A stretch of DNA of 64,000 nucleotides from Emydura subglobosa. Lineage: Eukaryota; Chordata; Testudines; Chelidae. Below, in pieces: positions 32,149 to 42,700 of the stretch. Under the pieces are notes generated by a model. That model was not told where the DNA came from. It ran no database searches and saw only the letters and a program-made list of their open reading frames with translations. The DNA lies in contig ML680086.1 of NCBI GenBank assembly GCA_007922225.1, positions 4,332,259 to 4,396,258 on the forward strand, written 5' to 3'. Position 1 is the stretch's first letter. The number at the start of each line of letters is the position of its first letter. The translations under genes and the position numbers were made by a program.

Positions 32149-33407
32149 TCAAACAGAACTTTTCTCTTCTGATTTATCTCTGACATTGTCAGAAACCCCA
32201 TACATGATCATAGTGATGGTGCCCATCAAAGCCTTCACAAAACGTATTTCCACTCTCAGGTTCCCAGTTTTAATCAGGGAATAGTTGTCGTTGCATTCCT
32301 GGTCGGGAGACAGGTCAAAGGCAAACAAGGTGTAACCCTGTGCAAACTCCACATGGTCAATTAGCAGCGCACGATCTTTCATGTATTTACCAGCCATCTG
32401 TACCAGATTCATGTACTCCATCACACAATGCCCAGCCTCGAAGTCCAGTTGCAGAGGCTTGGTTGGTATCTGTTCACCATCCACGTACAAGGCCACAAAG
32501 TTAATATCATAATGTTTAAAGTGAAAGGGGGTTTTTAGTGTAACTTCCGCTGAGGGCATCATTATCCACAAACCATAGGCCAAGCATTTTGGATAACTGT
32601 CCCAAGAACAGGTTACTGACCCTGCTGCCTGAGGGGATGTTAAACACTTTCATTCCCACACAGTCCACTGGGTATTTAGCATTAGCAGTAAGTAGGGCCT
32701 CCGCGTGCCCCCGATGGACGCCTGAGGCCACCTGTACTTTCCTCACAAAAAGGAAAGCTGATACATTGCGCAGTTTATAGCCTTCTGCCGCATCGCCATT
32801 AAGTAGAAGGTGTCTTTACTGCACGTCAGTTTAATTTTCACATCCATGCCATTGAAAAAACAAGTTGCTGTGTAGATGGCCCAGCAGCTCTATTGTCCTG
32901 CTCAGGGCCATCAGATTTGCCCACCTCACAAACCCTGGATTTGTACCATCCAGCTTTGTGTTGTCCAAGGGTGTCTTTGTAAAAGGCTGGAGGAAAATTG
33001 CGTGGTGAGAGTGTAGTTGCTGTAATTGAGCACCAATTCTATAAAGGCTCTGTAAGGGTAACAGTTGTTGCTTTGGCTTATGAGTAAGTCTCCAGCATGA
33101 TATCCAACTGATTGAAAATAAACGCCTTGGGATAATTCATCAAGCCCACCTCAGTGTCCCTGGCGAGCATGGTTCCGTCTCCTTTTACAAGCTTGTAACA
33201 GAGGTGCAGAAGCGTGTTGTTTACATCCATATAATTTATGCCATTCCCTGCTATAAAAAAGTCGAGGGGGGCAGCCTCAGTAATGGCCGATAGGGGCAGC
33301 ACCTCGATGTAGATGCTTTTCTCGCTGCTGGTCTGTGTAGGAGCTATTTTGAACAAGTCTAGTTTGGATTTGGTGCACTCTTCACACTCGCAGTGAACAA
33401 AAGCCGT
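32149..33407 (-). pseudogene. Major capsid protein (double jelly-roll), broken
   Basis: The N-terminal part (CECEECTKSKLDLFKIAP; IYIEVLPLSAITEAAP; GNGINYMDVNNTLLHL) is open to 33078. A middle part has several breaks (traces of MDVKIKLTCSKDTFYLMA near 32780-32850). The rest runs 32746-32516 and then, one frame over, 32583-32149 (FHFKHYDINFVALYVDG; GYTLFAFDLSPDQE). The frame shift is at a C-run near 32530. The likely original start codon is ACG (33405-33407) just before AFVHCE, possibly a mutated ATG. Order, strand and motifs match Maverick major capsid proteins. Confidence 0.8.
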
Positions 33408-33551
33408 ATTGATTAAAATATCTTTTACCAAGTGGAGAGCATCTCCTATTTCTCCTATGCTTCCCATGGGTCTTTTGCTTATGGTGGCCCTGCAAGTCAA
33501 AGCCCTTCTTTTAAAGGATTTTGGGGGACCCATGCATCGCGGGTATGACAC
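33408..33551 (-). CDS. Small basic open segment upstream of the major capsid gene
   Basis: Forty-eight codons from an ATG run without a stop into the capsid frame: MSYPRCMGPPKSFKRRAL, then a short helical part. It is either an N-terminal extension of the capsid protein or a separate small virion protein that lost its stop. I cannot tell which. Confidence 0.35.
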
Positions 33552-33572
33552 ATTTCTCTTTCTCTTTCTCTT

Positions 33573-33833
33573 TTAATGTACATCAGCCCCGATCCCTCTT
33601 GTGCGGGCGGTTCCCCCACCTTCTCCAGTGGCGGTTTTTACATGGCGTTTAATAATCTCTAGCCCCCTCCTCAAAAGTGGTATGACTTTTTGAAAGAGTC
33701 TATGGAATATTCTGCCCACGCCAGCCCCATACATCATAGGGGCCCTATGATAACCAAGAAGGGCATATCCAGACGGGGCTTTGTAATAGTTGCTGTAGAC
33801 AGTGGGGTCACTGTAATTTTTTAGGGTCATCAT
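33573..33833 (-). CDS. Small pVI/pX-like virion protein (Maverick type)
   Basis: This 86-residue intact frame has Tyr/Pro-rich N-terminal sequence. A Gly-rich amphipathic segment follows (GAGVGRIFHRLFQKVIPLLR), then a basic, Gly-rich tail. In Maverick and adenovirus-like elements a short protein of this shape lies between the capsid genes. It is thought to be an internal, membrane-active or DNA-contacting virion component. The assignment rests on shape and position, not on a clear domain. Confidence 0.55.
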   Translation of the reverse strand: MMTLKNYSDPTVYSNYYKAPSGYALLGYHRAPMMYGAGVGRIFHRLFQKVIPLLRRGLEIIKRHVKTATGEGGGTARTRGIGADVH

Positions 33834-33849
33834 AGCGTTTTGCTTTTTA

Positions 33850-34512
33850 GAAGCTTCTCTCTGGGAACACAGGCAGCTTAACGATCACCTTGCAGAAGCA
33901 AAATGAGATGTCTGTTCTGGTCTGTCTTTATTTAAATGGTGATGGTGACGATGTGGTGTTTACTGACAGAGACGTAATGCAGTTTATTGTAGGTGATGGT
34001 GACAAACTCATTGTTCCTTCCTCAGACGGAGATGCAGTGTAACAGGGGAATGGAAATATCCCCCACAAACTGGTGTTCCATAATATCTGGGTACAGATAC
34101 AAGAAGTTGAAAGCCCTGTGATGTCTGCCAAGAAGAGGACTTTTTTCTTGACCATCTCAGGTGCTCCGGGACGACGAGCCATGGTACTGTTCATATGATG
34201 CAGTAATTTGGGTATGGATGAGTACTAACCTAGTCATAGGATAAAACTCCATTTCTTATCTCCAAATGTGATTTTGAAAGAGGTGTCTTTGTTGATATTG
34301 TTCCAGCTGTGTGGGTATTGTATTTCCACTAACCCCATCTCCCAGGCACCTGGGAGATCCAAGGGTTTAATTAGCTGTCCGGTAGAGTTTGAGCTGGTGT
34401 TTTGAGGAAAAACCCCAGAGTTGGTGTTGCTGGGCAAAGTGATGTAAAAGCCACCATGACTCATTTTTTCCTCCTCTCCCCTCTTTGCAGGAGTAATAGT
34501 TTTCTTTTGCAT
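33850..34512 (-). pseudogene. Minor capsid (penton-like) protein, broken
   Basis: The N-terminal 92 residues are open (34512-34234). They contain GGFYITLPSNTNSGVFPQN and LDLPGAWEMGLVEIQYPHSW, a block seen near the start of Maverick minor capsid proteins. The probable start is the internal Met of MSHGG (about 34464). After a stop, traces in other frames (SCICTQILWNTSLWGIFPF at 34110-34060; a terminal KVIVKLPVF near 33875) fit the C-terminal jelly-roll. The gene is shorter than usual, so the centre is probably deleted. It starts directly after the integrase stop codon. Confidence 0.6.
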
Positions 34513-35563
34513 CTAAATGTCCCAGAGTTGAGAAGCTTCCACCCAGCTGTTAAACTTCTTGGGCCACCCCAACCATTTCACCAGTAGCTGCTTTTTTCTC
34601 CCTTTTCCTTTCTCCACTATAACTTTTTCAGTCCTATAAATCCTGTCCCGATTGGGGTTTACTTTTTATAATTCTTCGGGGTAAAAAGATCCAGCAACTG
34701 TCTCACCCTCGTAATCTTTTAATTGGTATACAGGTCTCTGGCCTTTGGTTAAGGCTTCATCCACCATGAATATCTCATCAGTAAACATTTGTTCATAATC
34801 TTTTTCCAAAAGTGCCTTTTCTAAAAGGGACAACAACCAGTTTTATTTTAAAACAGTCTCCGTAAACTGTTTTCCACACCTTCAGAGAATTTGAGGGGTT
34901 AACATCAATGAGTCTGGTACATATAGTTCTGTGAAAGCTCTAGTTGTAACTCTTTATAAACTCGGGTAACACGTCAACGTAGCAAAAGGTGTTGTAGGAT
35001 GTAAAATATCTCCATATGCTAGATTTTAAAGTTCTGTTAAATCGCTCCACAACCCCTGCTTTGACTTTATTATTAGTAACAAAATGGTGGACGCCATGCC
35101 GCTTTAACAATCTGCTTAAAGGTTTGTTTAAAAATTCTTTTTCCCGATTAGTTTGTAATTTTTGAGGCACACGAAAATAGCTTTAAAGCTTTAAAGTGGA
35201 TACTTCACTGCCCGTCTTGTCTTTAAGGCCTAAGGCCCAGGCATATTTGGATAGAATGTCTATTGCTGTTAATATGTACTTAAAACCGCTGTTGTGTTTG
35301 GAGAACCATTGCATGTCCACCAAATCTGCCTGCCATTGTGCATCTACATCTGAAACAATGGTCTTGTTTCTTTTAAAACGTATTTGAGCTGGTTTGTGTA
35401 AAGTGTAAGCGTCGTGGTCTGAAAGCCAAGCTGTTACCTGTCTTCTGTTCAAAGTTTTACTATGCTTTTTGGCCACTTGAAAAGGAGAGTTCACCCCTCC
35501 CAAGCTCCCAACTTCCCCAGGGGTGTAATATATTTTCTTTAAAAGAGTTGTCTGCGTAGACAT
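34513..35563 (-). pseudogene. Maverick integrase (RVE family) with C-terminal chromodomain, broken
   Basis: The open 5' part (35563-35183) has the N-terminal region (YYTPGEVGSLGGVNS) and the first catalytic Asp block (AQWQADLVDMQWF). After a frame change, 35170-34940 carries LQTNREKEF, where the second catalytic Asp is Asn (codon at 35147-35149), and then VVERFNRTLKSSIWRYF with the Glu. The C-terminal part in further frames shows a retroviral-integrase-like barrel (RPVYQLKDYEGETVAGSFY). A chromodomain-like segment follows (LLVKWLGWPKKFNSWVEASQ, about 34610-34525). It would insert the element and may target chromatin. It is inactive here. Confidence 0.8.
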
Positions 35564-35844
35564 GACTGTTACTTGTAATGTCTTTTACTAACATGAGTAT
35601 GAAGGGGACACGTTCACATTGACAAATATAAACAGGTTTTTATTAATGCGCCCTTTTACAACCGCCTGTGAAAATGATGCCACGACCCCTACTATTAGGG
35701 AGTCTGAGCTGGTTCATTCTTCTATTTTGTTCTTTTCTGGATTTTCCTCTCGAGATCTGTGTTTCAGACACAAGCAAAAACAGCTGATGCATGATAGATT
35801 TACTCCCACAGGGCTACCGATGTGTAGATTCTCAAAGGTTTGTA
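35564..35844 (-). promoter_or_regulatory. Spacer upstream of integrase with possible TATA boxes
   Basis: Reading leftward, TTAATAAAAACC (about 35650-35635) followed by TTTATATTTG precedes the integrase ATG by about 80 bp. A promoter for the leftward genes is inferred. No other coding was seen. Confidence 0.4.
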
Positions 35845-36021
35845 GAAAGGCATTGTTGAGTTGTCAAGAGATTTTCAGAAAAGTAATAGATGTAAGCCCC
35901 TACCGCTTGGTTTGTACCTAACCCCATCATGCTCGACCATCACTTCTTATCGTTCCTTTATCTGCACTGCATCTTCTCCATTCACCTTGTCCTTGCCATT
36001 CACAGAAAAGGCCCATTTGGC
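35845..36021 (-). repeat. Inverted repeat, right copy (Maverick-like element)
   Basis: The reverse complement matches 23558-23789, with several indels. The outer edge is at GCCCATTTGGC (36011-36021) and the inner edge at GAAAGGC (35845). Similarity is not visible further out, so this copy may be truncated relative to the left end. Confidence 0.8.
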
Positions 36022-38339
36022 ATCCCCTTGGTCTCAGCATTGTGTGCCATTCTCAGCTTGCAGCCCAGTTTCAGGCTGTATTCCTGTGCATGTCTGTCCA
36101 CAGCTCCCCACCCCAGTCTCAATTCGATGTGCCTGGGCAATGCAATCAGTATGCCTGTTCCCAGCTACACACCCTGGTTTCAGACCTTGAGCTGCCCTCT
36201 CTGGTATCATTGTCTCTGTGGCAGCAAGTCCCTCCCGTATCAGCCCAGCCCCACACTAGGGTTTAGATCCCAGACCCAGTATTTCCCACCAAACTGTCTC
36301 CCAGTCACAGTGGGTCAGGCAGGTGGGTAAATGGCATGAGAGGGACACTTCTAGGGAGCTGACCTTACTCAAATTTGTACACACCTTTCACACTGCCATT
36401 GTGCCCAGCCATAAAGTAGAAGAGGGATTGTGACTGCTAATGGGTACTGCACAGAAATCTACGAAGACTGGGATTTGAACTCATGGGGAGGGACTGTCTT
36501 CTTGTGTGTTTCTACAGTAGAACAATGGGGCCCTGATTTTGACTGGGGATGAGCTTCTAGGCACTGCTGGAAGAAAAATAACTAACAGCCCTCCTCAAAG
36601 CTTCACTACAAACCCTAAATCTCCTTCCAGACAACCAGGATTTTTGTTGAGCAGAATGTTTTCCATCTTCCTAGTCCCGTCAGCTTGGTTAGAAGCAATA
36701 GATCCAGTAACTTGTTTGTCTTAGTTTTTTTTAATGCTGCCTGGGCTGGTTAATGATTTTTAAGCATTGATCTTCAGAGCATGGTGTACAATGCAAACAG
36801 CTGTTTGCCTCTGCCAAGGCCCAAACGTGAGGGACACTGGGCTGAGATGGCTTGCATCCCAGGATGTTAGGGAAGTTATGGGAGGCTCTGCAAATCCTCC
36901 ATTCAGTTTTCTCTTATTAGGTGCGGTACCAGAAGATTGTAATGCCTCACGTTACCCTCTTCAGAAAGAGGGTGCATGTGTGCATGACTCAGGGAGAGTG
37001 TGAAAGCAATCCAAGCACCTATGAGACAGGGATTCTAGTTTCAGTCCCAAGAAAAATTCTGAAGACTAGAAATAATAGCTGGAGAGAATGGTTTGGGGTT
37101 CTTGTGTTATGCTTGTTTCTTCCTGTCAGGAGGGCAGTAAGGTCAAGGCAATGCAGAGGAAGCTGTCTAGCTAGACTTCCAGAACATTTCTGATAGGATA
37201 CCACCACTAGCTGTTTGGCTTAGCTGAACAAGGAACTGTTACTGTATGTAACCTGGAGCAGTTAGATGGGTGTTAGCCAAAAGGCACTGTTCATGGCAAT
37301 GAGTCCTAGCAGAGAGAGTTCACTATGGTGGCACGGCATTTGAGTGTGGGGGCAGGTATTAGTAGGGAGAGAGGTGAACGGTAATGGCTGCCGGACTCTC
37401 ACTCAGTGCAGCAGTGGCTTGAGCCCCACCTTCTCCTCACTTGTGCTGCTGGAGCAGATGGCAGGAGGGGCAGTGGGGCTTAGCTGGTGTGTTTCCCGCC
37501 TGTGCCTGTAGGTCTAGGAGCTCATGGAAGGAGCCCACAGATGGAGTTCCCCTTTCAGTGGCTGTGACCACAGCAAGAGTAGGTGTGCATGGAGAGGGCT
37601 GTAAAGATCAGTGATGGCCAGAGAATGCAAACACCCCAGCCAAATGGAACCCATTGCTATCCACAGCTTTTCCCCACCGGGCCCACAGCTAATCTGAGGC
37701 TGTGGGGGAGGAGCTAGAGGGCTCTCTGGGAAACACCCTCACTTAGCAGCTGACTCACATACCTAAGGGGAGGCACAGGAAGGGTGTCTAGGATTCTCCC
37801 GTCCTCCTGCAGTGGAGCCCAGCTGCTTGTTCCTGTTGCATCTACCAGCTGGTTTGCATTGCTTCAGATCTCCCGGCTTATGCAAGGCAGAGGAGAGCTA
37901 GAGACTCCATTGTCAAAAAGTGACGGCTGAGACGCCCTGTTACAGGGGCCCATGCAATGCCCTTGGTGGGTAATGGAGGCTGTGATTCTCTGCGCTAGGA
38001 GTGCTGCCAGGGTCCAGATAACCGAGGGGCCTGCAGGGAGGATAATTGTCTGGACACCAAAGGTGTCTGAGAGGGGCCATGGGCTTGCCTGCACATGCAA
38101 GCAGAGCTGTCTTCTCAGCGCAGCAGCTGCAGTTTCACTATTTGCAGCTTCAAACTGTCCTCTGCTGGCTACTAACAAAGAAAGCCTGCAGCTGGGATGC
38201 TGAATTCTCATTCAGGGGACACAGATTCATTCTGCTAAAACACCAGGGTATCCACTACCTCAACATGCTGCTGTGAGTAACCAGCTCTAACCAGGGCTGT
38301 CTAGAAAGTCTGTCAAAAACTACACTGAGACCAGATTGG
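36022..38339. other. No gene seen in flanking DNA
   Basis: Low-complexity-free, moderately GC-rich DNA holding only short chance open frames. No splice-supported exon or known repeat was recognised. Confidence 0.5.
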
Positions 38340-38440
38340 GGGAGAGGGGGAAGGAGGAGACATCTTTTTTTGGACCAACTTCTGTAAGTGAGAGAGACAA
38401 GCTTTTGAACTACACAGAGCTCTTCCTCAGGTCAACATTG
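38340..38440 (+). repeat. Interspersed repeat, copy 1
   Basis: GGAGACATCTTTTTTTGGAC, ACCAACTTCTGTAAGTGAGAG and ACACAGAGCTCTTCCTCAGG are shared with the copy at about 41351-41450. Confidence 0.6.
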
Positions 38441-38749
38441 CAAAAACTACACTGAGACAGTTATAGGCAGAGTTACACGTTTGTCTGAGGGCTTGTCTAT
38501 ACATGAAAGCTAATAAGGGAGAGTGTGAGTTTAAAGTGGTGTGTTAGACTCTGACAACCCTAACTGGCCAGGAAGACGTTAATAGGAGCCTGTGGGCTCA
38601 ATCACCCCTGCCCTGCTTCACCTGCAAGAGGTGGTAACCTGAGGGAGGCATTAGTGAGGAAAAGCCCAGCTCTGCGTGGCTGACTGGGAGACGTAGATCT
38701 CTTGTGCTAGCTCCTTGACCGCAGGCCTGTTGTGGTCAGAAGAGACCCA
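38441..38749. other. No gene; possible MITE fragment
   Basis: GAGGGCTTGTCTATACATG at about 38488 resembles the GGCTTGTCTACAC ends of neighbouring MITEs, but no matching right end was found. Confidence 0.35.
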
Positions 38750-39428
38750 GGGCTGGTCTACACTACACAGATAAATGAATGTCAAGCAGCTTATGTCGAC
38801 CTAATGACGTCAATGTCTGCACTACAACCTTGCTCCCACCGATACAGTGTGAGTGCCCAGCTACACCGACATCCTAACTCCACCTCCATGAGAGGCATAA
38901 GGCTCAAGTCGGTGTAGTTGGAGTGACGCAGTGTCTGTGTAGACACTGCGTCCCTTACATCAGCTGTTGGCTGCCTTGTGGGAGAGCCATGAAGTTGACA
39001 ATGCTGCCTGGCTCCCAGCGGGGAGTGGATGGTGGGGGACCCTGAGAAGCTGAGGCATCTGGACCCTGCTCCCTGGGGGTGAGAAGCCCCAGGCAGCTTT
39101 TGCCAGCTCCCGGCAGAGAATGGGAAGAGGAGACGCGCTAGCAGCTTCCTCTGATCCCTGTGGGAAATAGGGAGTGAGGGGAGGGTCAGCCGTCTGGGAA
39201 CTTGTGGGACCATCAGTTTCATAGCATGGAGCTGCCAGTGGAGCAGAGAGACCGAGCTCTCAGCTCCCCACACTGCCCCTCTTAGGTCGGTGGAAGCGTT
39301 GCCAGTGAGGGCATGCACTACTGACCAAAGGAGTGTAGAGTGGACATGAACCACTGCAGTAATTACTGCGGTGGCTGTAAGTCAATCTAACATATGTTGT
39401 CTTATGTTTCTAATGTAAACATGCCCCT
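38750..39428. mobile_element. hAT-like MITE (about 680 bp)
   Basis: The left end CAGGGCTGGTCTACAC and the right end GTAAACATGCCCCTAG are imperfect inverted repeats. Subterminal CAGTGTCTGTGTAGACACTG (38929-38948) is a perfect 20-bp palindrome. No transposase is present. Confidence 0.6.
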
Positions 39429-39602
39429 AGAAACTGTCTGGAGAGTTGGGGCCAATAGCTGTGTTGCAATTGCTAGATGGCAGAGTTTGTCTGGGTGGGT
39501 AGTCCTGGTGTGAGAACTTTGTTTGCTTTGTTCCCTGTAGCTAATCTACTTTCCCTCTAGGACATGGACGGGTGAGCCTGGGAAGGGTTGTGAGAGGGGA
39601 CT

Positions 39603-39896
39603 GAGGCTTACTACACAGTTACTGGAAAATTCAGCGGCAGTCAACGGGAGTAAAGTAGAGAATGCAGAGTAGCTAGTGTAACTCCCTACAACTTCCTAAC
39701 TTCCCTTTAGCACGCCATCTCCACAGAACTGCACCAACGGAAAATGCAATGCAGCCCTACGCCTTTTGAGGAGGTGGTTTAATTGAATTGACTTCCGGAT
39801 TGATTGAGTGGGTCTTCACTGCCACTCAATCAATCCGGACAGATCGATCTGATGGCCGCGAATTTGCTGCCTTCAGTGTGTACATGCCCTGAGGTA
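39603..39896. mobile_element. Hairpin MITE, copy 1
   Basis: The left end GGCTTACTACACAG and the right end GTGTACATGCCCTGA are weak inverted repeats. Internally CCGGATTGATTGAGTGG (39795-39811) pairs with its reverse complement at 39822-39838 around a 10-nt loop. The same architecture and sequence family occurs at 62290-62570. Confidence 0.65.
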
Positions 39897-40408
39897 GGAA
39901 GTAGCTCAGGGAGGAATTAGTAGTAGGTCTGAACAGACAAACTTTAGCTGCTTACTGCAGCTAACTGAGGGTGTGTCTGAGTTCTGCTACTAGCCCACTG
40001 AAGAGCCTTGGTGACAAGGTCTGGGGAGCCAATAAAGCCTGCAGATGGGCTAATGACATGCTGTGAAGCTGCTGTAGTATTGTTGTGCTGCACTTGGTGT
40101 TCCCCAGAAAGCTGAGTCACAAGCAGAGCACTGAAGCAGCTGCTGGCAGGAGGTGCCAAAGGAGAAAAGACCCTGCTAGACCAGGCACAGCCCGTGAGGA
40201 ACATAGGTAATGAGTTACCCATCTACAGTGGCTTAACTATTCCTAATTAACTCCCTGTGTGGAGGCTCTGATTCTGGAATAAGAGTGCCTGATTCTGAAT
40301 TAGTTTAATCCACTTTTGAAATCTCTCCCTCTCCCAGCTTGTCCAGTTTGTCTCTAGCCTTAAAGAAAACATCTCTTTCTCTGTCACTTATTTAGCATAC
40401 ACCCTATA
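39897..40408. other. No gene seen
   Basis: Unrecognised sequence between two MITEs. Confidence 0.5.
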
Positions 40409-40416
40409 CTCTGGCA

Positions 40417-40828
40417 CAGTGGCTCTCACCCTTTCCAGACTACTGTACCTCTTTCAGGAGTCTGATTTGTCTTGTGTACCCCAATTTCACTTCACCTTAC
40501 TTAAAAACTATTTGCTTACAAAATCAGACATAAAAATACAAACGTGTCACAGCACGCTATTACTGAAAAATTGCGTACTTTCTCCTTTTTACTATATAAT
40601 TATAAAATAAATCAACTGGAATATAACCATTGCACTTACATTTCAGTGTATAGTATATAGAGCAGTATAAACAAGTCATTGTATGAAATTTTAGTTTGTA
40701 CTGACTTCGCTAATGCTTTTTATTTAGCCTGTTGTAAAACTAGGCAAATATCTAGATGAGTTAATGTACCCCTTGGAAGACCTCTGCATACCCCCAAGGT
40801 TACACGTACCCCTGGTTGAGAACCACTG
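40417..40828 (+). mobile_element. hAT-like MITE, copy A
   Basis: It begins CAGTGGCTCTCACC and ends GGTTGAGAACCACTG, inverted repeats typical of hAT elements. Flanking 8-bp sequences CTCTGGCA (40409-40416) and CTATAGCA (40829-40836) agree at six of eight bases. The whole element is closely similar to 55559-55971. Confidence 0.8.
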
Positions 40829-40836
40829 CTATAGCA

Positions 40837-41344
40837 CTCAGTCCTAGAGATGATAAAAATAGCTGACAGGGCAGCTATGGGAATATTTGGACATTTTGGA
40901 AATGAGCAAGTTTATTTAGACTCTAACTTCCCCATCAGTATTCTCTAGGTGCAGTGCAGAGCTTACAATACAAACATCTGTGAATCCAGATAAGGACCAT
41001 CCAAGGTGTTAAAAATTAGCTAATGAGCTTAGGACAGACTTTTGCAGCTTAGAGGTAGGTAAGGCACAGGTATAAGATAAGGCTGTAGTGCAATGAGCCT
41101 ACAAGCCTCAAGGCCTGTAAGACAATAGTTTAACTAAACTAATCAAGGCATAAAGCCTAAAAGCCTTAGCATTAGCAGCCAACCAGGAGTAACCCTGGAT
41201 CACAGGATATCACAGGATAGAATGCTGTAATAAACACGTATGACTAAACTACTGACAGGTAACCACAAGATGGCAGTTGATATCTGCATTAGATATTTAA
41301 AGTTAGGAATAGCAGCAGATGTCTGACCCCCAGAATGCCATGGT
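40837..41344. other. No gene seen
   Basis: Unrecognised, AT-rich sequence. Confidence 0.5.
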
Positions 41345-41450
41345 AACTAGAGAGACAAGGTGGGGAGGTAGTATCTTTTGTTGGACCCACTTGTGCTGTG
41401 AGAGAGCCAGGCTTTCCAGCATACACCGAGCTCTTCCTGAGCAGACTGTC
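41345..41450 (+). repeat. Interspersed repeat, copy 2
   Basis: GAGACAAGGTGGGGAGGTAG, CTTTTGTTGGACCCACTTG and CGAGCTCTTCCTGAGCAG match the copy at 38340-38440. Confidence 0.6.
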
Positions 41451-41639
41451 CCTGCCTGCTCTGGAACAGAAATAGTGACACTTCCATTTGAACCTTGCTG
41501 CAAGCTGGTCCACAATTGATTGACCCCATCTGGAAAATATGATCTGATCCTTCAGAGACCCTCAGGCATCTGGGAGCAGTCTCTGCTGAGGCAATCTGCA
41601 ACTAGATTGCTCCTCCCTGCCCCATGTAGTGCTACAGAT

Positions 41640-42700
41640 AAATGTTATGGTGGAGACACCAATCCCACAGATTTATTGCTTCTATGCACTGGGGGAGGGG
41701 GGAGGGAGGCAGAGTGACCACACCCCGCTTGTTGACAGAGTAGATTGCAGATGTGTTGGCCATTACTACTGGCCGACATTCCCTGGCAGATGAGGGAGGA
41801 ATGATCTGAGAGCCAGATGAAAAGCTCTTAGTTCCAGTTCGTTCATGTACAACATTCTTTCCTGAGAAGACCAGCATCCATGAACTGTTAAGTGATTCAG
41901 GTGTGCCCCCAACTGCTGATTGACACCTCTGAAGTCACTGTCCAAGACATGCTCCTATGATTGAATTGCATGTCCCTCAGCACTCTTGTCCTGCTTGCCC
42001 ACCAATCGAGAGCAGTTCTGAGGTATGGTGATCAACAGCTGAAGACTGTCTCGACTTGGATTATAGACCTGGGACTTCCAGTACTACATAGGTCTCAGTC
42101 TCAGATGGACAAATAGAATCACATTGGAAGTGGCTGCATAAACCCCATGAGACTTAAGAAGAGCCTTACCTTTGTGGGGCACTAAACAGGCATTGCCTCA
42201 TTTTGAAAAACCTGCCCTCTGGTAGCAGTCCTCTCCCTGCTGCTGAGTCCAGTATAGGATCTTTGAAAGGGATCCTTTGTGTAGGATGGAGGATTGAGGA
42301 AAAACCCTACATCTGAGAAAAGATTGGTTGTGGTAACTATGTTGCTCAAAAGGCCTTGCACACAGCAGCTGTCAGTAGCCAATCATCCAAGTAAGGATAA
42401 ACAAAAATACCCTGCTTACTCAGCTATGGCACTGCTGTGCAGAGGCACTTTGTAAATACCGTGGGTGTCATGGAAAGGTCAAATTGGAGCACCTTGGAGT
42501 GGAAATGGCATATGAACACGAGTCCTTTAGATCGAGAGTTGCAAACCATGCCAGGACCAATAGCGAGGGGATTATGGATGCCAGGGGCAGCATATGGAAC
42601 CAAAACTCCTGGATGTACTTATTCAGTTCCCTCAAATCTAAGATTTGTCAGAACCCCCATTCTTCCTCTGTACCAAAAAAATCAGCAGTGCAGAAGGGTG
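41640..42700 (-). pseudogene. Minus-strand DIRS-type reverse transcriptase and RNase H, decayed
   Basis: Reading leftward, the RT palm shows LSMTPTVFTKCLCTAV and then YPYLDDWLLTAA (catalytic YLDDW at about 42394-42378, intact aspartates). The RNase H part follows in broken frames to about 41650, with residues VMANTSAIYSVNKRG that fit the end of the DIRS RNase H. It belongs with the gag-like block at 48.4-49.6 kb and the RT start at 43.7-44.2 kb. Together these form one DIRS element interrupted by later insertions. Confidence 0.7.

Larger units (their letters stand above)
22870..36021. mobile_element. Maverick/Polinton (adintovirus-like) element, decayed, about 13 kb
   Basis: It holds protein-primed DNA polymerase B, retroviral-type integrase with chromodomain, adenain-like protease, major and minor capsid proteins and a pVI-like small protein, the hallmark Maverick set. 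Rightward genes lie to the left and leftward genes to the right, with convergence at about 31.5 kb. An inverted repeat is present near both ends (23558-23789 and 35845-36021). The left promoter and first exon lie outside the matched inverted repeat, so the left limit is only estimated. No FtsK/HerA-type packaging ATPase was found. Most genes have frameshifts or stops, so this is an inactive endogenous copy. Confidence 0.85.

Noticed and set aside
38791..39354. 187-codon minus-strand frame
   Set aside because: It falls entirely inside a MITE with terminal inverted repeats, so it is not a likely gene.
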